A stretch of DNA of 64,000 bases from Micromonospora saelicesensis. Its GTDB lineage: Bacteria > Actinomycetota > Actinomycetes > Mycobacteriales > Micromonosporaceae. Location: NCBI RefSeq assembly GCF_900091575.1, contig NZ_FMCR01000002.1, forward strand, positions 41,522-105,521, read 5' to 3'. The notes beneath the pieces are model-generated. The model was not told where the DNA came from and made no database searches. It saw only the letters and a list, made by a program, of their open reading frames with translations. Shown in pieces: positions 55,305-63,831 of this stretch (its first letter is position 1; each line of letters opens with the position of its first letter). Both the position numbers and the translations under genes were made by a program.

Positions 55305-55348
55305 GGGCGGCGCGGCACGGCGGCGAACCCGCGCTCGCCGCGCCGCCC
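55305..55348. terminator. Terminator between convergent small-protein operon and nhaA
   Basis: A 12-bp perfect stem (GGGCGGCGCGGC with GCCGCGCCGCCC) with a 20-nt loop lies between convergent genes. Confidence 0.65.
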
Positions 55349-55386
55349 CTCGGCGCCTTCGCATTCGCTGGATGGCGCCGACGCGT

Positions 55387-56808
55387 TCAGCGGGCGTCGG
55401 GCTGCTGGTAGACGTCGGGTACGCCGTCCCCGTCGGCGTCCACCCGCTCCCGCTCCGCCACCCTCCGGTACGCCGCGTTGCGGCGGCTGAGCACCGTGGC
55501 GGCCAACCCGGCGGAGATCACCGAGCCGAGCAGCACGGCCGCCTTGACCCGGTCGTCGGCCGTGCTGCCCACCCCGAACGCCAGGTCGCCGATGAGCAGC
55601 GAGACGGTGAAGCCGACGCCGGCCAGCAGGGCGATCCCGAGCAGGTCGGCCCAGGTGATGTCCTCGTCCAGCTCGGCGCGGGTGAACCGGGCCAGCAGGT
55701 ACGTCGAGCCGAAGATGCCGATGCTCTTGCCGAACACCAGGGCGGCGACGATGGCGATCACGATCGGGTCGCTCAGCAGGGCGCCCAGGTCGGTGCCGCG
55801 CAGGGTGACCCCGGCGGCGAAGAAGGCGAAGATCGGCACCGCGAAGCCGGCCGACACGGGCCGCCAGCGGTGCTCCAGGCGGGCGGCGAGCCCACCCTCG
55901 CCCGCCTCCGCGCTGGCCGCGACCGGCTGGTCGCCGCCCGCCGGTCGGCGTGCGAGCACCGGGACCGTGAAGCCGAGCAGGACACCGGCCACCGTGGCGT
56001 GCACGCCCGAGGCGTGCATCAGTGTCCAGGCGGCGATCGCGAGGGGGATGAGCGCCCACCACCAGGTGCGGCCCCGCTGCACCAGCACCGCGAAGAGCGC
56101 GATCGGCGCCAACGCGGCGAGCAGCGGTACGGGGTGGAAGTCGGCGGTGTAGAAGATCGCGATGATGGTGATCGCGAACAGGTCGTCGACCACCGCGAGG
56201 GTGAGCAGGAATGCGCGGAGGCCCTGGGGCAGATGTGAGCTGACCACCGCGAGGACGGCGAGCGCGAATGCGATGTCGGTGGCGGTCGGAATGGCCCACC
56301 CGCGCAGGCCCTCCCCGCCTCCGCTCAGCACCACCGTCACGTAGATCACCGCCGGCACCAGCATCCCGCCGAGCGCGGCCGCGATCGGCAGCGCGGCTCG
56401 GCGCGGGTCGCGCAGGTCACCGGCGACGAACTCCCGTTTGAGCTCCAGGCCCACCACGAAGAAGAAGATGGCCAGCAGGCCGTCGGCCGCCCAGGTGGAC
56501 AGATTCAGGTCGAGGTGCCAGGGCGCGCCGGGCCAGGGCACCACGTCGCCGAGCCGCGTGTACGAGTCGGACCACGGGGAGTTGGCCCAGATCAGCGCGA
56601 TCACGGCACCTGACAGCAGCAGCACGCCGCCGACGGTCTCGGTACGCAGCACGTCGGCCAGGTGCCGGGCCTCCGGCCAGGACGATCGGGAGAACAGCCG
56701 AACCTTCGGCGGACGCGGGTCGGATGGCGGGGTGGAGGAGGTCAACTTCGGCTCACCTACGGGAGTCGGGACGGCAGGAATCCAGTCGCCGACCAGACTT
56801 CCCGGCAC
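55387..56808 (-). CDS. nhaA: Na+/H+ antiporter NhaA
   Basis: This 473-residue antiporter has 12 helices. Diagnostic features are the [20 protein letters not shown] segment, [20 protein letters not shown], and the paired catalytic aspartates in [16 protein letters not shown] (near 213-214). It exchanges Na+ for protons to hold pH and sodium balance. The N-terminal 40 residues are Pro/Ser-rich, so the true start may be internal; no GTG/ATG with a clear ribosome-binding site decides it. Confidence 0.92.
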   Translation of the reverse strand: MPGSLVGDWIPAVPTPVGEPKLTSSTPPSDPRPPKVRLFSRSSWPEARHLADVLRTETVGGVLLLSGAVIALIWANSPWSDSYTRLGDVVPWPGAPWHLDLNLSTWAADGLLAIFFFVVGLELKREFVAGDLRDPRRAALPIAAALGGMLVPAVIYVTVVLSGGGEGLRGWAIPTATDIAFALAVLAVVSSHLPQGLRAFLLTLAVVDDLFAITIIAIFYTADFHPVPLLAALAPIALFAVLVQRGRTWWWALIPLAIAAWTLMHASGVHATVAGVLLGFTVPVLARRPAGGDQPVAASAEAGEGGLAARLEHRWRPVSAGFAVPIFAFFAAGVTLRGTDLGALLSDPIVIAIVAALVFGKSIGIFGSTYLLARFTRAELDEDITWADLLGIALLAGVGFTVSLLIGDLAFGVGSTADDRVKAAVLLGSVISAGLAATVLSRRNAAYRRVAERERVDADGDGVPDVYQQPDAR

Positions 56809-57084
56809 ACCGCTGTCGACCCTATCCGGCGGTGCGGTCGGCGGCGACCGCTGGGCCGATCGGACGTCATCCGATCGGCCTCCGACTTTTTTCCCCGGTT
56901 GTCGCCGCAGCCGAATGGGTGTTTGTCGGGTTGGTCATGCGGGCGCACATCTCGCCGCCGGAAAATACATAACTCCGGACATAAGCCGTATGAGCCGCTT
57001 TAATGGTTTCACGAGTTTAGAGACGACCTTGGGGGTTTTCGTGAAGTTCTTTGCCGTAACCGGACCGGCACGGGGGCGCTCCTG

Positions 57085-58548
57085 ATGGACCTGCTCCGCC
57101 AATTGCGCCACGTGCGTCGGCACTGGTGGGTCGCGCTGGTCACGGTCATGGTGGCTCTCGGCGTCTCGGCGTTCCTGACCGTACGTGCCCAACCTCGGTA
57201 CGTCGCCTCGGTGACCTTCTTCGTCACCACCCCCAGTACCGGCGTCACCGACGCCTACCAGGGCGGGCTCTTCCTCCAGCAGCGCGTCAAGTCGTACGCC
57301 GACCTGCTCAGCAGCGACCGGCTGGCGCAGAGCGTGGTGGCCGAGACTCCGGTTGGCCTCACCGCCGACGAGGTGCAGCGCCGGGTGAGCACCTCCACCG
57401 AGACCGGCACCGTCCTGCTGCGGGCGTCGGTGACCGACACCGACCAGACTCGCGCGTTGCGCGTGACGGAGAGCCTCGCCAACAAGTTCGTCGAGCTCGT
57501 CCAGAAGGTCGAGACGACCCCGGAGGGCAAGACGCCCATCAAGATTGAGATGGTCAGTGGTCCGCGGGTCAGTGCCAACCCCGTCTCGCCGCAGCCGGTC
57601 CGCAACCTCACCCTCGGCGGTCTGGTCGGTCTGATCCTCGGCATCGGTCTGGCGATCCTGCGCGGCGTCGCCGACGTCCGACTGCGCGACGCGGCCGGCC
57701 TGCAACGCGCCACCGGCAGCCCGCTGCTCGGTGAGATTCCGTTCGAGGCCAACGCCCGCAGCGCCCCGCTGATCGTTGGCGACGCCGCGACCTCGGCACG
57801 CGCCGAGGCGGTGCGCAAGCTGCGGACCAACCTGCGCTTCGTGGACGTCCACGAGCCGGCCCGGGTCATCGCGGTGACCAGCGCCCTGCAGGGCGAGGGA
57901 AAGACCACCCTCTCCTGCAACCTGGCCATCGCACTGGCCGAGGCGGGCTGGCGGGTGCTGCTGGTCGACGCCGATCTGCGCCGCCCGAAGGTCGACGACT
58001 ACCTGGGCCTGGACGCCGGCGTCGGCCTCACCGACGTCCTGGTGGGCGACGTGAAGGTGGGCGACGTCGTGCAGCGCTGGGGCGACAAGTCGCTGCTGGT
58101 GCTGCCCAGCGGGTCGGCTCCGCCGAACCCGAGCGAGCTGCTCGGCTCCAAGGCCATGTCGGACCTGCTGCTGGCGCTGCGCGAGTCGGCGGACATCGTG
58201 ATCATCGACACCGCGCCGCTGCTCGCGGTGACCGACGGCGTGGTGGTGGCCGTGCAGGCCGACGGCGCGCTGCTGGTGACCCAGCAGGGCCGTACCTCGC
58301 GGACCCAGGTCGCCGCGGCGGCCCGGTCACTGCACTCGGTCTCGGTTCGGCTGCTCGGCTGTGTGCTGAACATGGCCAAGGTGGCCAAGGCAGAGGCGTA
58401 CCAGTACGAGGCCTACCGGGTGGTGGCCTCGACGGCCGAGGCGTCGGTGCCGGCCGACCGGGCCGCGTCCGGCCGGCACAGCGCGACCGCCGACGGGGTC
58501 AACGGCATCCCCGACCACACCCAGGAACTCACCCGGCTGCCCCGATGA
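57085..58548 (+). CDS. Polysaccharide co-polymerase/bacterial tyrosine kinase (Wzz-BY-kinase)
   Basis: The 487-residue protein has a Wzz-like membrane domain with two helices (WWVALVTVMVALGVSAFLTV near 15-34 and LGGLVGLILGIGLAIL near 176). A cytosolic BY-kinase follows: Walker A ALQGEGKTTLSCN (Lys273), Walker A' LLVDADLRRPK and Walker B IVIIDTAPLLAV. Tyr residues near the end (AYQYEAYRVV) are likely autophosphorylation sites. It regulates chain length and export of a surface polysaccharide. The ATG follows an AT-rich 100 bp. Its 3' end overlaps the opposing phosphatase gene by 20 bp. Confidence 0.91.
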   Translation: MDLLRQLRHVRRHWWVALVTVMVALGVSAFLTVRAQPRYVASVTFFVTTPSTGVTDAYQGGLFLQQRVKSYADLLSSDRLAQSVVAETPVGLTADEVQRRVSTSTETGTVLLRASVTDTDQTRALRVTESLANKFVELVQKVETTPEGKTPIKIEMVSGPRVSANPVSPQPVRNLTLGGLVGLILGIGLAILRGVADVRLRDAAGLQRATGSPLLGEIPFEANARSAPLIVGDAATSARAEAVRKLRTNLRFVDVHEPARVIAVTSALQGEGKTTLSCNLAIALAEAGWRVLLVDADLRRPKVDDYLGLDAGVGLTDVLVGDVKVGDVVQRWGDKSLLVLPSGSAPPNPSELLGSKAMSDLLLALRESADIVIIDTAPLLAVTDGVVVAVQADGALLVTQQGRTSRTQVAAAARSLHSVSVRLLGCVLNMAKVAKAEAYQYEAYRVVASTAEASVPADRAASGRHSATADGVNGIPDHTQELTRLPR

Positions 58549-59083
58549 GCGCGGCGAGGGGTCGCAGCGACCGTTCGATCTCCTCGGCGCAGCGTCGGAA
58601 GTCGGCCGCGGTACCGCCGATCGGGTCCCGAAGGTCGTCCTCGTCCGGGGCGGCGGGTTGCAGCCGTCCCCGGGCCTGGGCGGCGGCGGCGATGGCCGCC
58701 CGCAACGGGTCGTCGGCCGAGTCGGCGGGCGGCTCGGCCGCTGCGGCCAGCCGCCCGAACTGGCGCAGCGTGAACGTCCGGTGCAGCGCCCCCGGCGCCA
58801 ACGCGGTGCAGACGGAGCGTTGGCGTCGGGTCGCGGTCAGCACGAGCGTCGCGTCGACCAGATACTCGGGGCGCAACCCTCGGGTCCGGAACGTGGCCGG
58901 GTCCGCACCGCTCTCGGTCGCGACCTCCAGGGCGTACGGGTGCATGGCCAGCCCGTCGATCGCGTCGGTGCCGGCGCTGGCCACCTCGACGGGTCGGTCG
59001 GCCAGCAGCCGGCGGGCCAGGTACTCGGCCATCGGTGACCGGCACAGGTTGGCGTGGCAGACGAACAACACGCGATCAGCCAT
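58529..59083 (-). CDS. Low-molecular-weight protein-tyrosine phosphatase
   Basis: This 184-residue phosphatase has the CX5R loop (LFVCHANLCRSPMAEYL, Cys9 and Arg15 counted from ATG 59083) and the acid DDLRDPIGG near the C-terminus. It is the expected partner that removes phosphate from the BY-kinase Tyr cluster. AGAGGGG lies 6 nt upstream of the ATG. Its 3' end overlaps the 3' end of the kinase gene on the other strand by 20 bp. The paired position argues for a shared phosphorylation switch. Confidence 0.92.
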   Translation of the reverse strand: MADRVLFVCHANLCRSPMAEYLARRLLADRPVEVASAGTDAIDGLAMHPYALEVATESGADPATFRTRGLRPEYLVDATLVLTATRRQRSVCTALAPGALHRTFTLRQFGRLAAAAEPPADSADDPLRAAIAAAAQARGRLQPAAPDEDDLRDPIGGTAADFRRCAEEIERSLRPLAALIGAAG

Positions 59084-59251
59084 CGGTGCCCCTCTCATCG
59101 GTACGGACACAAGCGCTCGCACCGCGGGGGCGGTGCGTCGACGCCGGTGGCCGTGCGGGGAGGGGTTGTCGGCATCGTACGCGCGCCGCACGCCGGCCGG
59201 TCGTGGTGCCGCGCCGGTCGCCGGCGATCCCTGTGGGACGGGGGCGTACCG

Positions 59252-60478
59252 GTGAAGATCGGCATCCTGTCGTACCACTTTCCGCCCGAGCCGGCGTTCA
59301 TCCCGGGGAGCCTCGCCGAGGAGCTGGCCGCGCGTGGGCACGAGGTACGGGTCCTCACCGGCTTTCCGGACTACCCCGGCGGGCACGTCTATCCCGGCTG
59401 GCGACAGCGGTGGCACCACGAGACGCACAGCCAACGGCTGAGTGTCCGACGGGTGCCCCGGTATCCCGGAGGTGCCGCCTCCGTCGCCGGCCGGATGGCC
59501 AGCTACCTCTCCTTCGCCGGCAGCGCGGGGCTGGTCGCACGCCGCTTCCTGGGTGACGTGGACGCGCTCTACGTCTTCCAACTGCCGGCGACCACGTTCG
59601 CCGCGGCCGGGGTGCTCCGGTTGCTCGGGCGGGTGCCGGCGGTGCTGCACGTGCAGGACGTCTGGACTCGCGACGGCGCGGACGAGGGGGGCGAGGGGCG
59701 CTTTGCGGCGCGGATGGGCAGCGCGATGACCCGGATCTACCGGACCGCGGCGCGAATTGCGGTCGCGGCGCCGTCGATGCGGGACCTGGTGGTCGCCGCC
59801 GGCGCCGACCCGGCCCGCGTCCGGCTGGTGCTGAACTGGACCGACGAGCGGATCTTCCACCCGGCGACACCCGGCGCGGCGGCCCGCCAACTGGTCCGTC
59901 GCGACGGTAGGTGCGTGGTGATGCACGCCGGGACCATCGGGGCGCGGCAGGGGCTGGAGACCGCGGTCCGTGCGGCCGCGGCACTGGACCGGACGATGGA
60001 TCTGGTTCTGGTCGGTTCGGGCGCGGAGGAGCGGCGGGTGCGGGGGCTCGCCGCCGAGCTGGGCGCGGGGAACGTCCGTTTCCTGGAGCGGCGGTCGCCG
60101 GTCGACATGCCCGAGCTGTACGCCGCCGCCGACTACCAACTGGTCATGTTGCGCGATCTTCCGGAGCTGCGCGGCATGGTGCCCGGCAAGCTGCAGGCCG
60201 CGCTCTCCTGTGCCGCGCCGGTGATCGCGTCCGCCGGTGGGGACACGGCCGAACTGGTCGAACGGGCTCGGGCTGGGTTGTCCTGCCCGCCCGAGGACTG
60301 GGCGGCGTTGGCCGACAGGTTCTGGCTGGCCGCCACCATTCCGCCGCCGACCCGCACCGAGATGGGTCGCCGGGGGCGGGCCGCGTACCTGCGCGAGATG
60401 TCGCTGCCCGCGGGCGTGGACCAGATCGAACGGCTGTTGCACGAGGCGGCCGGACGGGTCGCACAGCCCGCCACGTAA
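59252..60478 (+). CDS. GT4-family glycosyltransferase
   Basis: The 408-residue transferase starts with KIGILSYHFPPEPAFIPGSL and has the GT-B layout: an N-terminal acceptor half (LTGFPDYPGGHVYPG) and a C-terminal donor half with VVMHAGTIGARQGLETAV, LVLVGSGAEERRVRGLA and ELYAAADYQLVML. It probably adds a sugar to a lipid-linked intermediate during surface-polysaccharide assembly. The GTG at 59252 is preceded by GGGGG. It is divergent from the phosphatase gene (168-bp gap). Confidence 0.88.
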   Translation: MKIGILSYHFPPEPAFIPGSLAEELAARGHEVRVLTGFPDYPGGHVYPGWRQRWHHETHSQRLSVRRVPRYPGGAASVAGRMASYLSFAGSAGLVARRFLGDVDALYVFQLPATTFAAAGVLRLLGRVPAVLHVQDVWTRDGADEGGEGRFAARMGSAMTRIYRTAARIAVAAPSMRDLVVAAGADPARVRLVLNWTDERIFHPATPGAAARQLVRRDGRCVVMHAGTIGARQGLETAVRAAAALDRTMDLVLVGSGAEERRVRGLAAELGAGNVRFLERRSPVDMPELYAAADYQLVMLRDLPELRGMVPGKLQAALSCAAPVIASAGGDTAELVERARAGLSCPPEDWAALADRFWLAATIPPPTRTEMGRRGRAAYLREMSLPAGVDQIERLLHEAAGRVAQPAT

Positions 60479-60528
60479 CTACGAGGAAAACTCGCTTAAA
60501 GGACGACAAACGCAATAACGGTATGAAC

Positions 60529-60559
60529 TTCCCTGAGACATGCTAAGAACGTCAGGGAA
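60529..60559. promoter_or_regulatory. Dyad in the AT-rich leader before the DUF4012 gene
   Basis: TTCCCTGA-N15-TCAGGGAA is a perfect 8-bp inverted repeat in an AT-richer segment (60479-60560). It begins 51 nt after the glycosyltransferase stop and ends 38 nt before the DUF4012 GTG. It could be a weak attenuator or an operator. Confidence 0.5.
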
Positions 60560-60596
60560 TCGACCTTCTGTCCGGTTCCGTGAACGGGAGTGTGGT

Positions 60597-62381
60597 GTGA
60601 CGGTGAGCGAACGACCGATCCGGCGACGGAGCCGGTCCCGGCGTCGTCGGCGGGCCCGACTGCGACGGGCCCTCCTCGGTGCCCTGGTGGTCGGCTCGCT
60701 GCTGCTGGCGACCGCCGGGTGGATCGGCTTCCGCGGCTGGCAGGCGCGTACCCACCTGCTCAACGCCGCTGGCCTGGCCCGAGAGTTGAGCGCCCAGACT
60801 GTCGGTGGGGACACCGATCGCGCCCTGCGGACGCTCGCCGCCCTTCAGGAGCAGGCCGGCGCGGCCCGCGCGGCAACGGCCGACCCGAGTTGGCAGCTCG
60901 GACGACGTACGCCGATCGCCGGCGACGACCTCGACGCCGTCGCGCAGATCGCCGTCGCCATCGACGAACTGGCCCGACACGCGTTCCCGACCCTGCTTCG
61001 GGCGGACCTGACCAGCCTGGTGCCGACCGGCGGCCGGGTGGACCTCACCCGACTCGCCGCCGTCTCCACGCAGCTGACCGAGGCCCACGAGTCGGTGCAA
61101 CGTACCCGCCAGAACCTGGCCGCGGTACCAGCCGACAGCCTGGTCAGCCAGATCCGGCAGGCGCTGAGCGACCTGCGCGACGAGATCGACCGGCTGGCCA
61201 GCCTCACCACGGCCGCCGACCAGGGAGCCCGCCTCCTCCCGCCGCTGCTCGGCGCGAACGGCCCACGCCGCTACCTGCTCGTCTCGCAGAACCTCGCCGA
61301 GTTGCGCGCCACCGGCGGCATGTTCGGCGCGTACGCGATGATCGAGGCGGAGAACGGCAAGGTGAAGATGGGCAAGCAGGGCAGCAGTGCCTCGCTCGGC
61401 CGGTTCACCCCGGCGGTGAAGGTGCCCGCCGAGACCCGGGCCCTCTGGACGGACCTGCCCGGCATCTATCCCGCCGACGTCAACCTGTCTCCGCACTTCC
61501 CGACCGCCGCGACGCTCTACCGCGAGATGTTCCGGCGCAAGACCGGCACCACTGTCGACGGCGTGCTCGCCGTTGATCCGGTGGTGCTGTCCTACCTGCT
61601 CAAGGCGACCGGTCCGGTGCTGGTGCCCGGGGGTGTCCCGCTCGCCAGCGAGAAGGTAGTGCAGACCCTGCTCAACGACAGCTACCAGCGCCTCGACGTC
61701 AAGCAGCAGGACGACTTCTTCGCCGCCTCGGCCGCCTCGGTGTTTGACACCTTCTTCAAGAAGAATGTCAACCCACGGGTGTTGTTGTCCGCATTTGACC
61801 GTGCTATCACCGAACGCCGGATATTGTTCTGGAGTGCCCGACCTGAGGAACAGCGGACATTCGGCGAGAGCCGGATGGCCGGGACGCTTCCGGAACAGGA
61901 CACCGTGCCGACTGTCGGCGTGTTCCTCAACGACGGCAGCGGCGCGAAGCTCGGCTACTACCTGCGGCCGACGGCGAACCTGACGGTCGGCGAATGCCGG
62001 TCGGACGGCCGCCGTGAGCTTCGGCTACGGGTGACCCTGCGCTCAACGGCGCCGAAGTCCGGACTTAGCGAATCCGTGCTCGGCCTCGGCCTGGCTGGCG
62101 ATCCGTACACCGCCCGCACGTTGGTGTCGATCTTCAGCCCGGCTGGCGGAGCGGTGCTGGAGGCCCGACTGGACGGGGCCGAGACAGCGCTTGGCAGCGG
62201 CACCGAACGCCGCCGTCAAGTGGCGACGGCCAGCGTCGACGTCGGCCCCGGCGCCGAAAGGGCGCTGGAGGTCACCGTGCTGACGGCCAAGACCGGCGTC
62301 GGGCAGGCCGAGCTGTGGCTGACCCCCACCGCCAGCCCCTGGACCACCCAAGTTCATTCCGCACCAAGCTGTGATCAGTAG
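60597..62381 (+). CDS. DUF4012 membrane-anchored protein
   Basis: This 594-residue protein has a basic cytosolic N-terminus, one membrane helix (LLGALVVGSLLLATAGWIGF near 28-47), then a helical region (to about 220). The DUF4012 core follows (RYLLVSQNLAELRATGGMFG, DLPGIYPADVNLSPHFPTAA). DUF4012 proteins are found in surface-polysaccharide loci, and a role in polymer attachment has been suggested. The GTG at 60597 has GGGAG 5 nt upstream; 60540 adds an unlikely leader. The LPVTG gene follows after 13 nt. Confidence 0.84.
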   Translation: MTVSERPIRRRSRSRRRRRARLRRALLGALVVGSLLLATAGWIGFRGWQARTHLLNAAGLARELSAQTVGGDTDRALRTLAALQEQAGAARAATADPSWQLGRRTPIAGDDLDAVAQIAVAIDELARHAFPTLLRADLTSLVPTGGRVDLTRLAAVSTQLTEAHESVQRTRQNLAAVPADSLVSQIRQALSDLRDEIDRLASLTTAADQGARLLPPLLGANGPRRYLLVSQNLAELRATGGMFGAYAMIEAENGKVKMGKQGSSASLGRFTPAVKVPAETRALWTDLPGIYPADVNLSPHFPTAATLYREMFRRKTGTTVDGVLAVDPVVLSYLLKATGPVLVPGGVPLASEKVVQTLLNDSYQRLDVKQQDDFFAASAASVFDTFFKKNVNPRVLLSAFDRAITERRILFWSARPEEQRTFGESRMAGTLPEQDTVPTVGVFLNDGSGAKLGYYLRPTANLTVGECRSDGRRELRLRVTLRSTAPKSGLSESVLGLGLAGDPYTARTLVSIFSPAGGAVLEARLDGAETALGSGTERRRQVATASVDVGPGAERALEVTVLTAKTGVGQAELWLTPTASPWTTQVHSAPSCDQ

Positions 62382-62394
62382 GAGGGAACCAATC

Positions 62395-63024
62395 ATGCGG
62401 CTATCCCGCATCATCATGGCGCTCACGGTCGGCCTGGCCGTGGTGGCCGTGCCGACGGCAGCGGGGGCGGCACAGCCGCAGCCGACGCCCAGCGCGACCA
62501 CCGACCCGCCGCAACCGCCGCCGTACCCGCCGACCGCCGCGTCGCTGACCGTCAACCGGCCGACGATTTACCTCGGCGAGACGGTGGTGCTGACCGGTAC
62601 CAACTTCGGCCCGAACGAGACCGTCGACATCACCGTGACGGTCACTCCGCAGGCCGCTCCGGCCGGCGGTGTGGCTCCGGCTCGCCGTAGCGACGGCACC
62701 ACCGTGGCCATGGCTCCGGTCGCCTACCAGGCGAGCGCGCCCCTGCACTTCACGGCGTACACCGACGCCCAGGGTCGCTTCACCAAGACCTACAAGCCGT
62801 CGGTGACGGGTCTGCTGACCTTCACCGCCACGGGCCGGGAGTCCGGCCGTACCGCCTCCACCGAGCTGCGGGTGCTGCACAAGAAGCAGCCGCTGCCCGT
62901 CACGGGTGACAGCCTCGGCACGCCCATGAAGCTCGGTGGCGGCCTGGTCGGCGCCGGAGCGGTGATGCTGCTGCTGACCCTGGCCTGGCGTCGCCGCCAG
63001 CGCTTCGGTGGTGCGGCGCACTAA
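62395..63024 (+). CDS. LPxTG-anchored secreted protein
   Basis: The 209-residue protein has a signal peptide (MALTVGLAVVAVPTAAGAA) and a Pro/Thr-rich linker. An Ig-like beta domain follows (LTVNRPTIYLGETVVLTGTN, GLLTFTATGRESGRTA). A sortase signal has LPVTG at 167-171, a hydrophobic stretch (VGAGAVMLLLTLAW) and the RRRQR tail. It will be covalently fixed to the cell wall, but no sortase gene is in this window. GGAGGGAACC precedes the ATG. It is cotranscribed with DUF4012. Confidence 0.86.
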   Translation: MRLSRIIMALTVGLAVVAVPTAAGAAQPQPTPSATTDPPQPPPYPPTAASLTVNRPTIYLGETVVLTGTNFGPNETVDITVTVTPQAAPAGGVAPARRSDGTTVAMAPVAYQASAPLHFTAYTDAQGRFTKTYKPSVTGLLTFTATGRESGRTASTELRVLHKKQPLPVTGDSLGTPMKLGGGLVGAGAVMLLLTLAWRRRQRFGGAAH

Positions 63025-63059
63025 TCCACACCACCGGGCTGCGCCCGGACAGCACCGAA

Positions 63060-63095
63060 GCTGGCGCCCGTCGGAACACTCCGACGGGCGCCAGC
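63060..63095 (+). terminator. Strong terminator of the polysaccharide operon
   Basis: A perfect 15-bp stem (GCTGGCGCCCGTCGG with CCGACGGGCGCCAGC) has a 6-nt loop and is followed by CTGTTCT. Confidence 0.85.
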
Positions 63096-63144
63096 CTGTT
63101 CTCCAGAGTCGAGGCCCGCCAGCGCCGTCCCGGGGACCGTCGTG

Positions 63145-63195
63145 GGTCCGGCCATGCCCGCCGATATTCGTCGGTCCGGCCATGCCCGCCGATAT
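63145..63195 (+). repeat. Tandem direct repeat, 23-bp unit at period 28
   Basis: The 23-bp unit starting GGTCCGGCCATGCCCGCCGA and ending TAT occurs at 63145-63167 and 63173-63195, with identical sequence and a 5-nt spacer. It lies 74 bp upstream of the palindromic repeat and may be part of the same compound element. Confidence 0.8.
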
Positions 63196-63268
63196 CGAGG
63201 TCGACATGCCGCGGTACGACCTTCGGCGCGTCCTGTCCGTCTTGCGGCCTTCGCATGGTCGGCCCGTT

Positions 63269-63350
63269 CGTGATCGACTCGGGTTTCATGAAGTCGGGGT
63301 GTCCGTGCGTCCGGGATGCCCCGACTTTCCGTGAACCCGAGTCGATCACG
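63269..63350. repeat. Palindromic dispersed repeat, copy 2
   Basis: Arms 63269-63299 and 63319-63350 are near-perfect complements. They begin CGTGATCGACTCGGGTTTCA and are separated by a 19-nt loop ending CGGGATG. The arms share TGATC-ACTCGGGTT and AAGTCG with copy 1 at 4494. Copy 1 has the same loop length. Confidence 0.82.
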
Positions 63351-63448
63351 CGGGTGAGGAGCGATTCGGCGCGGCAGGCCCGGCACCGGATGGGCGGTTT
63401 ATCCGCCTCTGGACGGTTCTGGGCGGTGGCCGGGCGGACCCGTGGGCC

Positions 63449-63476
63449 GGAATCATGGCCGGGGCGGGGTCGTTAC
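63449..63476 (+). promoter_or_regulatory. ECF-type promoter 1 (GGAAT-N17-CGTTAC)
   Basis: GGAAT at 63449-63453 and CGTTAC at 63471-63476 are separated by 17 nt. This equals the GGAAT-N18-GTT form of sigmaR/sigmaH-like group 4 sigma promoters. It is about 380 bp upstream of the last gene. Confidence 0.62.
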
Positions 63477-63539
63477 ATACCCTGACGATCGCAGTACCAC
63501 CGACCCGCCGCCCGACCCCGGGGCCTGGTCGCGCAGGTC

Positions 63540-63567
63540 GGAATGCCAACCTCCACCCGGTCGTTAC
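63540..63567 (+). promoter_or_regulatory. ECF-type promoter 2 (GGAAT-N17-CGTTAC)
   Basis: GGAAT at 63540-63544 and CGTTAC at 63562-63567 show the identical spacing. It lies 91 bp after promoter 1. The -10 region again reads GGTCGTTACA. Confidence 0.62.
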
Positions 63568-63627
63568 AGTCCCCACGAACGACCGCAGGCACCGCCACGA
63601 TGAGGGTGCCGGCAGGTGGGCCAACCC

Positions 63628-63655
63628 GGAATGACCCCGGCCCCCGGGTCGTTAC
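63628..63655 (+). promoter_or_regulatory. ECF-type promoter 3 (GGAAT-N17-CGTTAC)
   Basis: GGAAT at 63628-63632 and CGTTAC at 63650-63655 show the identical spacing. It lies 88 bp after promoter 2 and is the closest to the gene, leaving a leader of about 170 nt. Confidence 0.65.
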
Positions 63656-63831
63656 ACAGGGACCCGGCGCCGCGAGCCCCCCGCTCGCTAGGTCGCCGCC
63701 CGACGCCCGACACGGGCGTCACCCCCCAAACTTTTCCCCCTTGTACGTGCAGCGCCGGACGAGGTGCTCACACCCTTACCGCCGCCCCCCTTTGGCGGTC
63801 GGGGTGTTCTACCCCCGAAGGAGCTACCCCC

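Larger units (their letters stand above)
63025..63831. other. 807-bp regulatory and repeat region without a gene
   Basis: No credible gene is present. From left to right it holds a perfect terminator, a 28-bp-period tandem repeat, a large palindromic repeat, three tandem ECF-like promoters and a 160-bp untranslated leader ending at GAAGGAG before the final gene. The leader is pyrimidine-rich (long C runs at 63670-63740). Confidence 0.75.

Noticed and set aside
63640..63831. Possible c-di-AMP (ydaO) riboswitch before the last secreted protein
   Set aside because: Actinobacterial cell-wall hydrolases often carry one, but I could not find the conserved cores in this C-rich leader.
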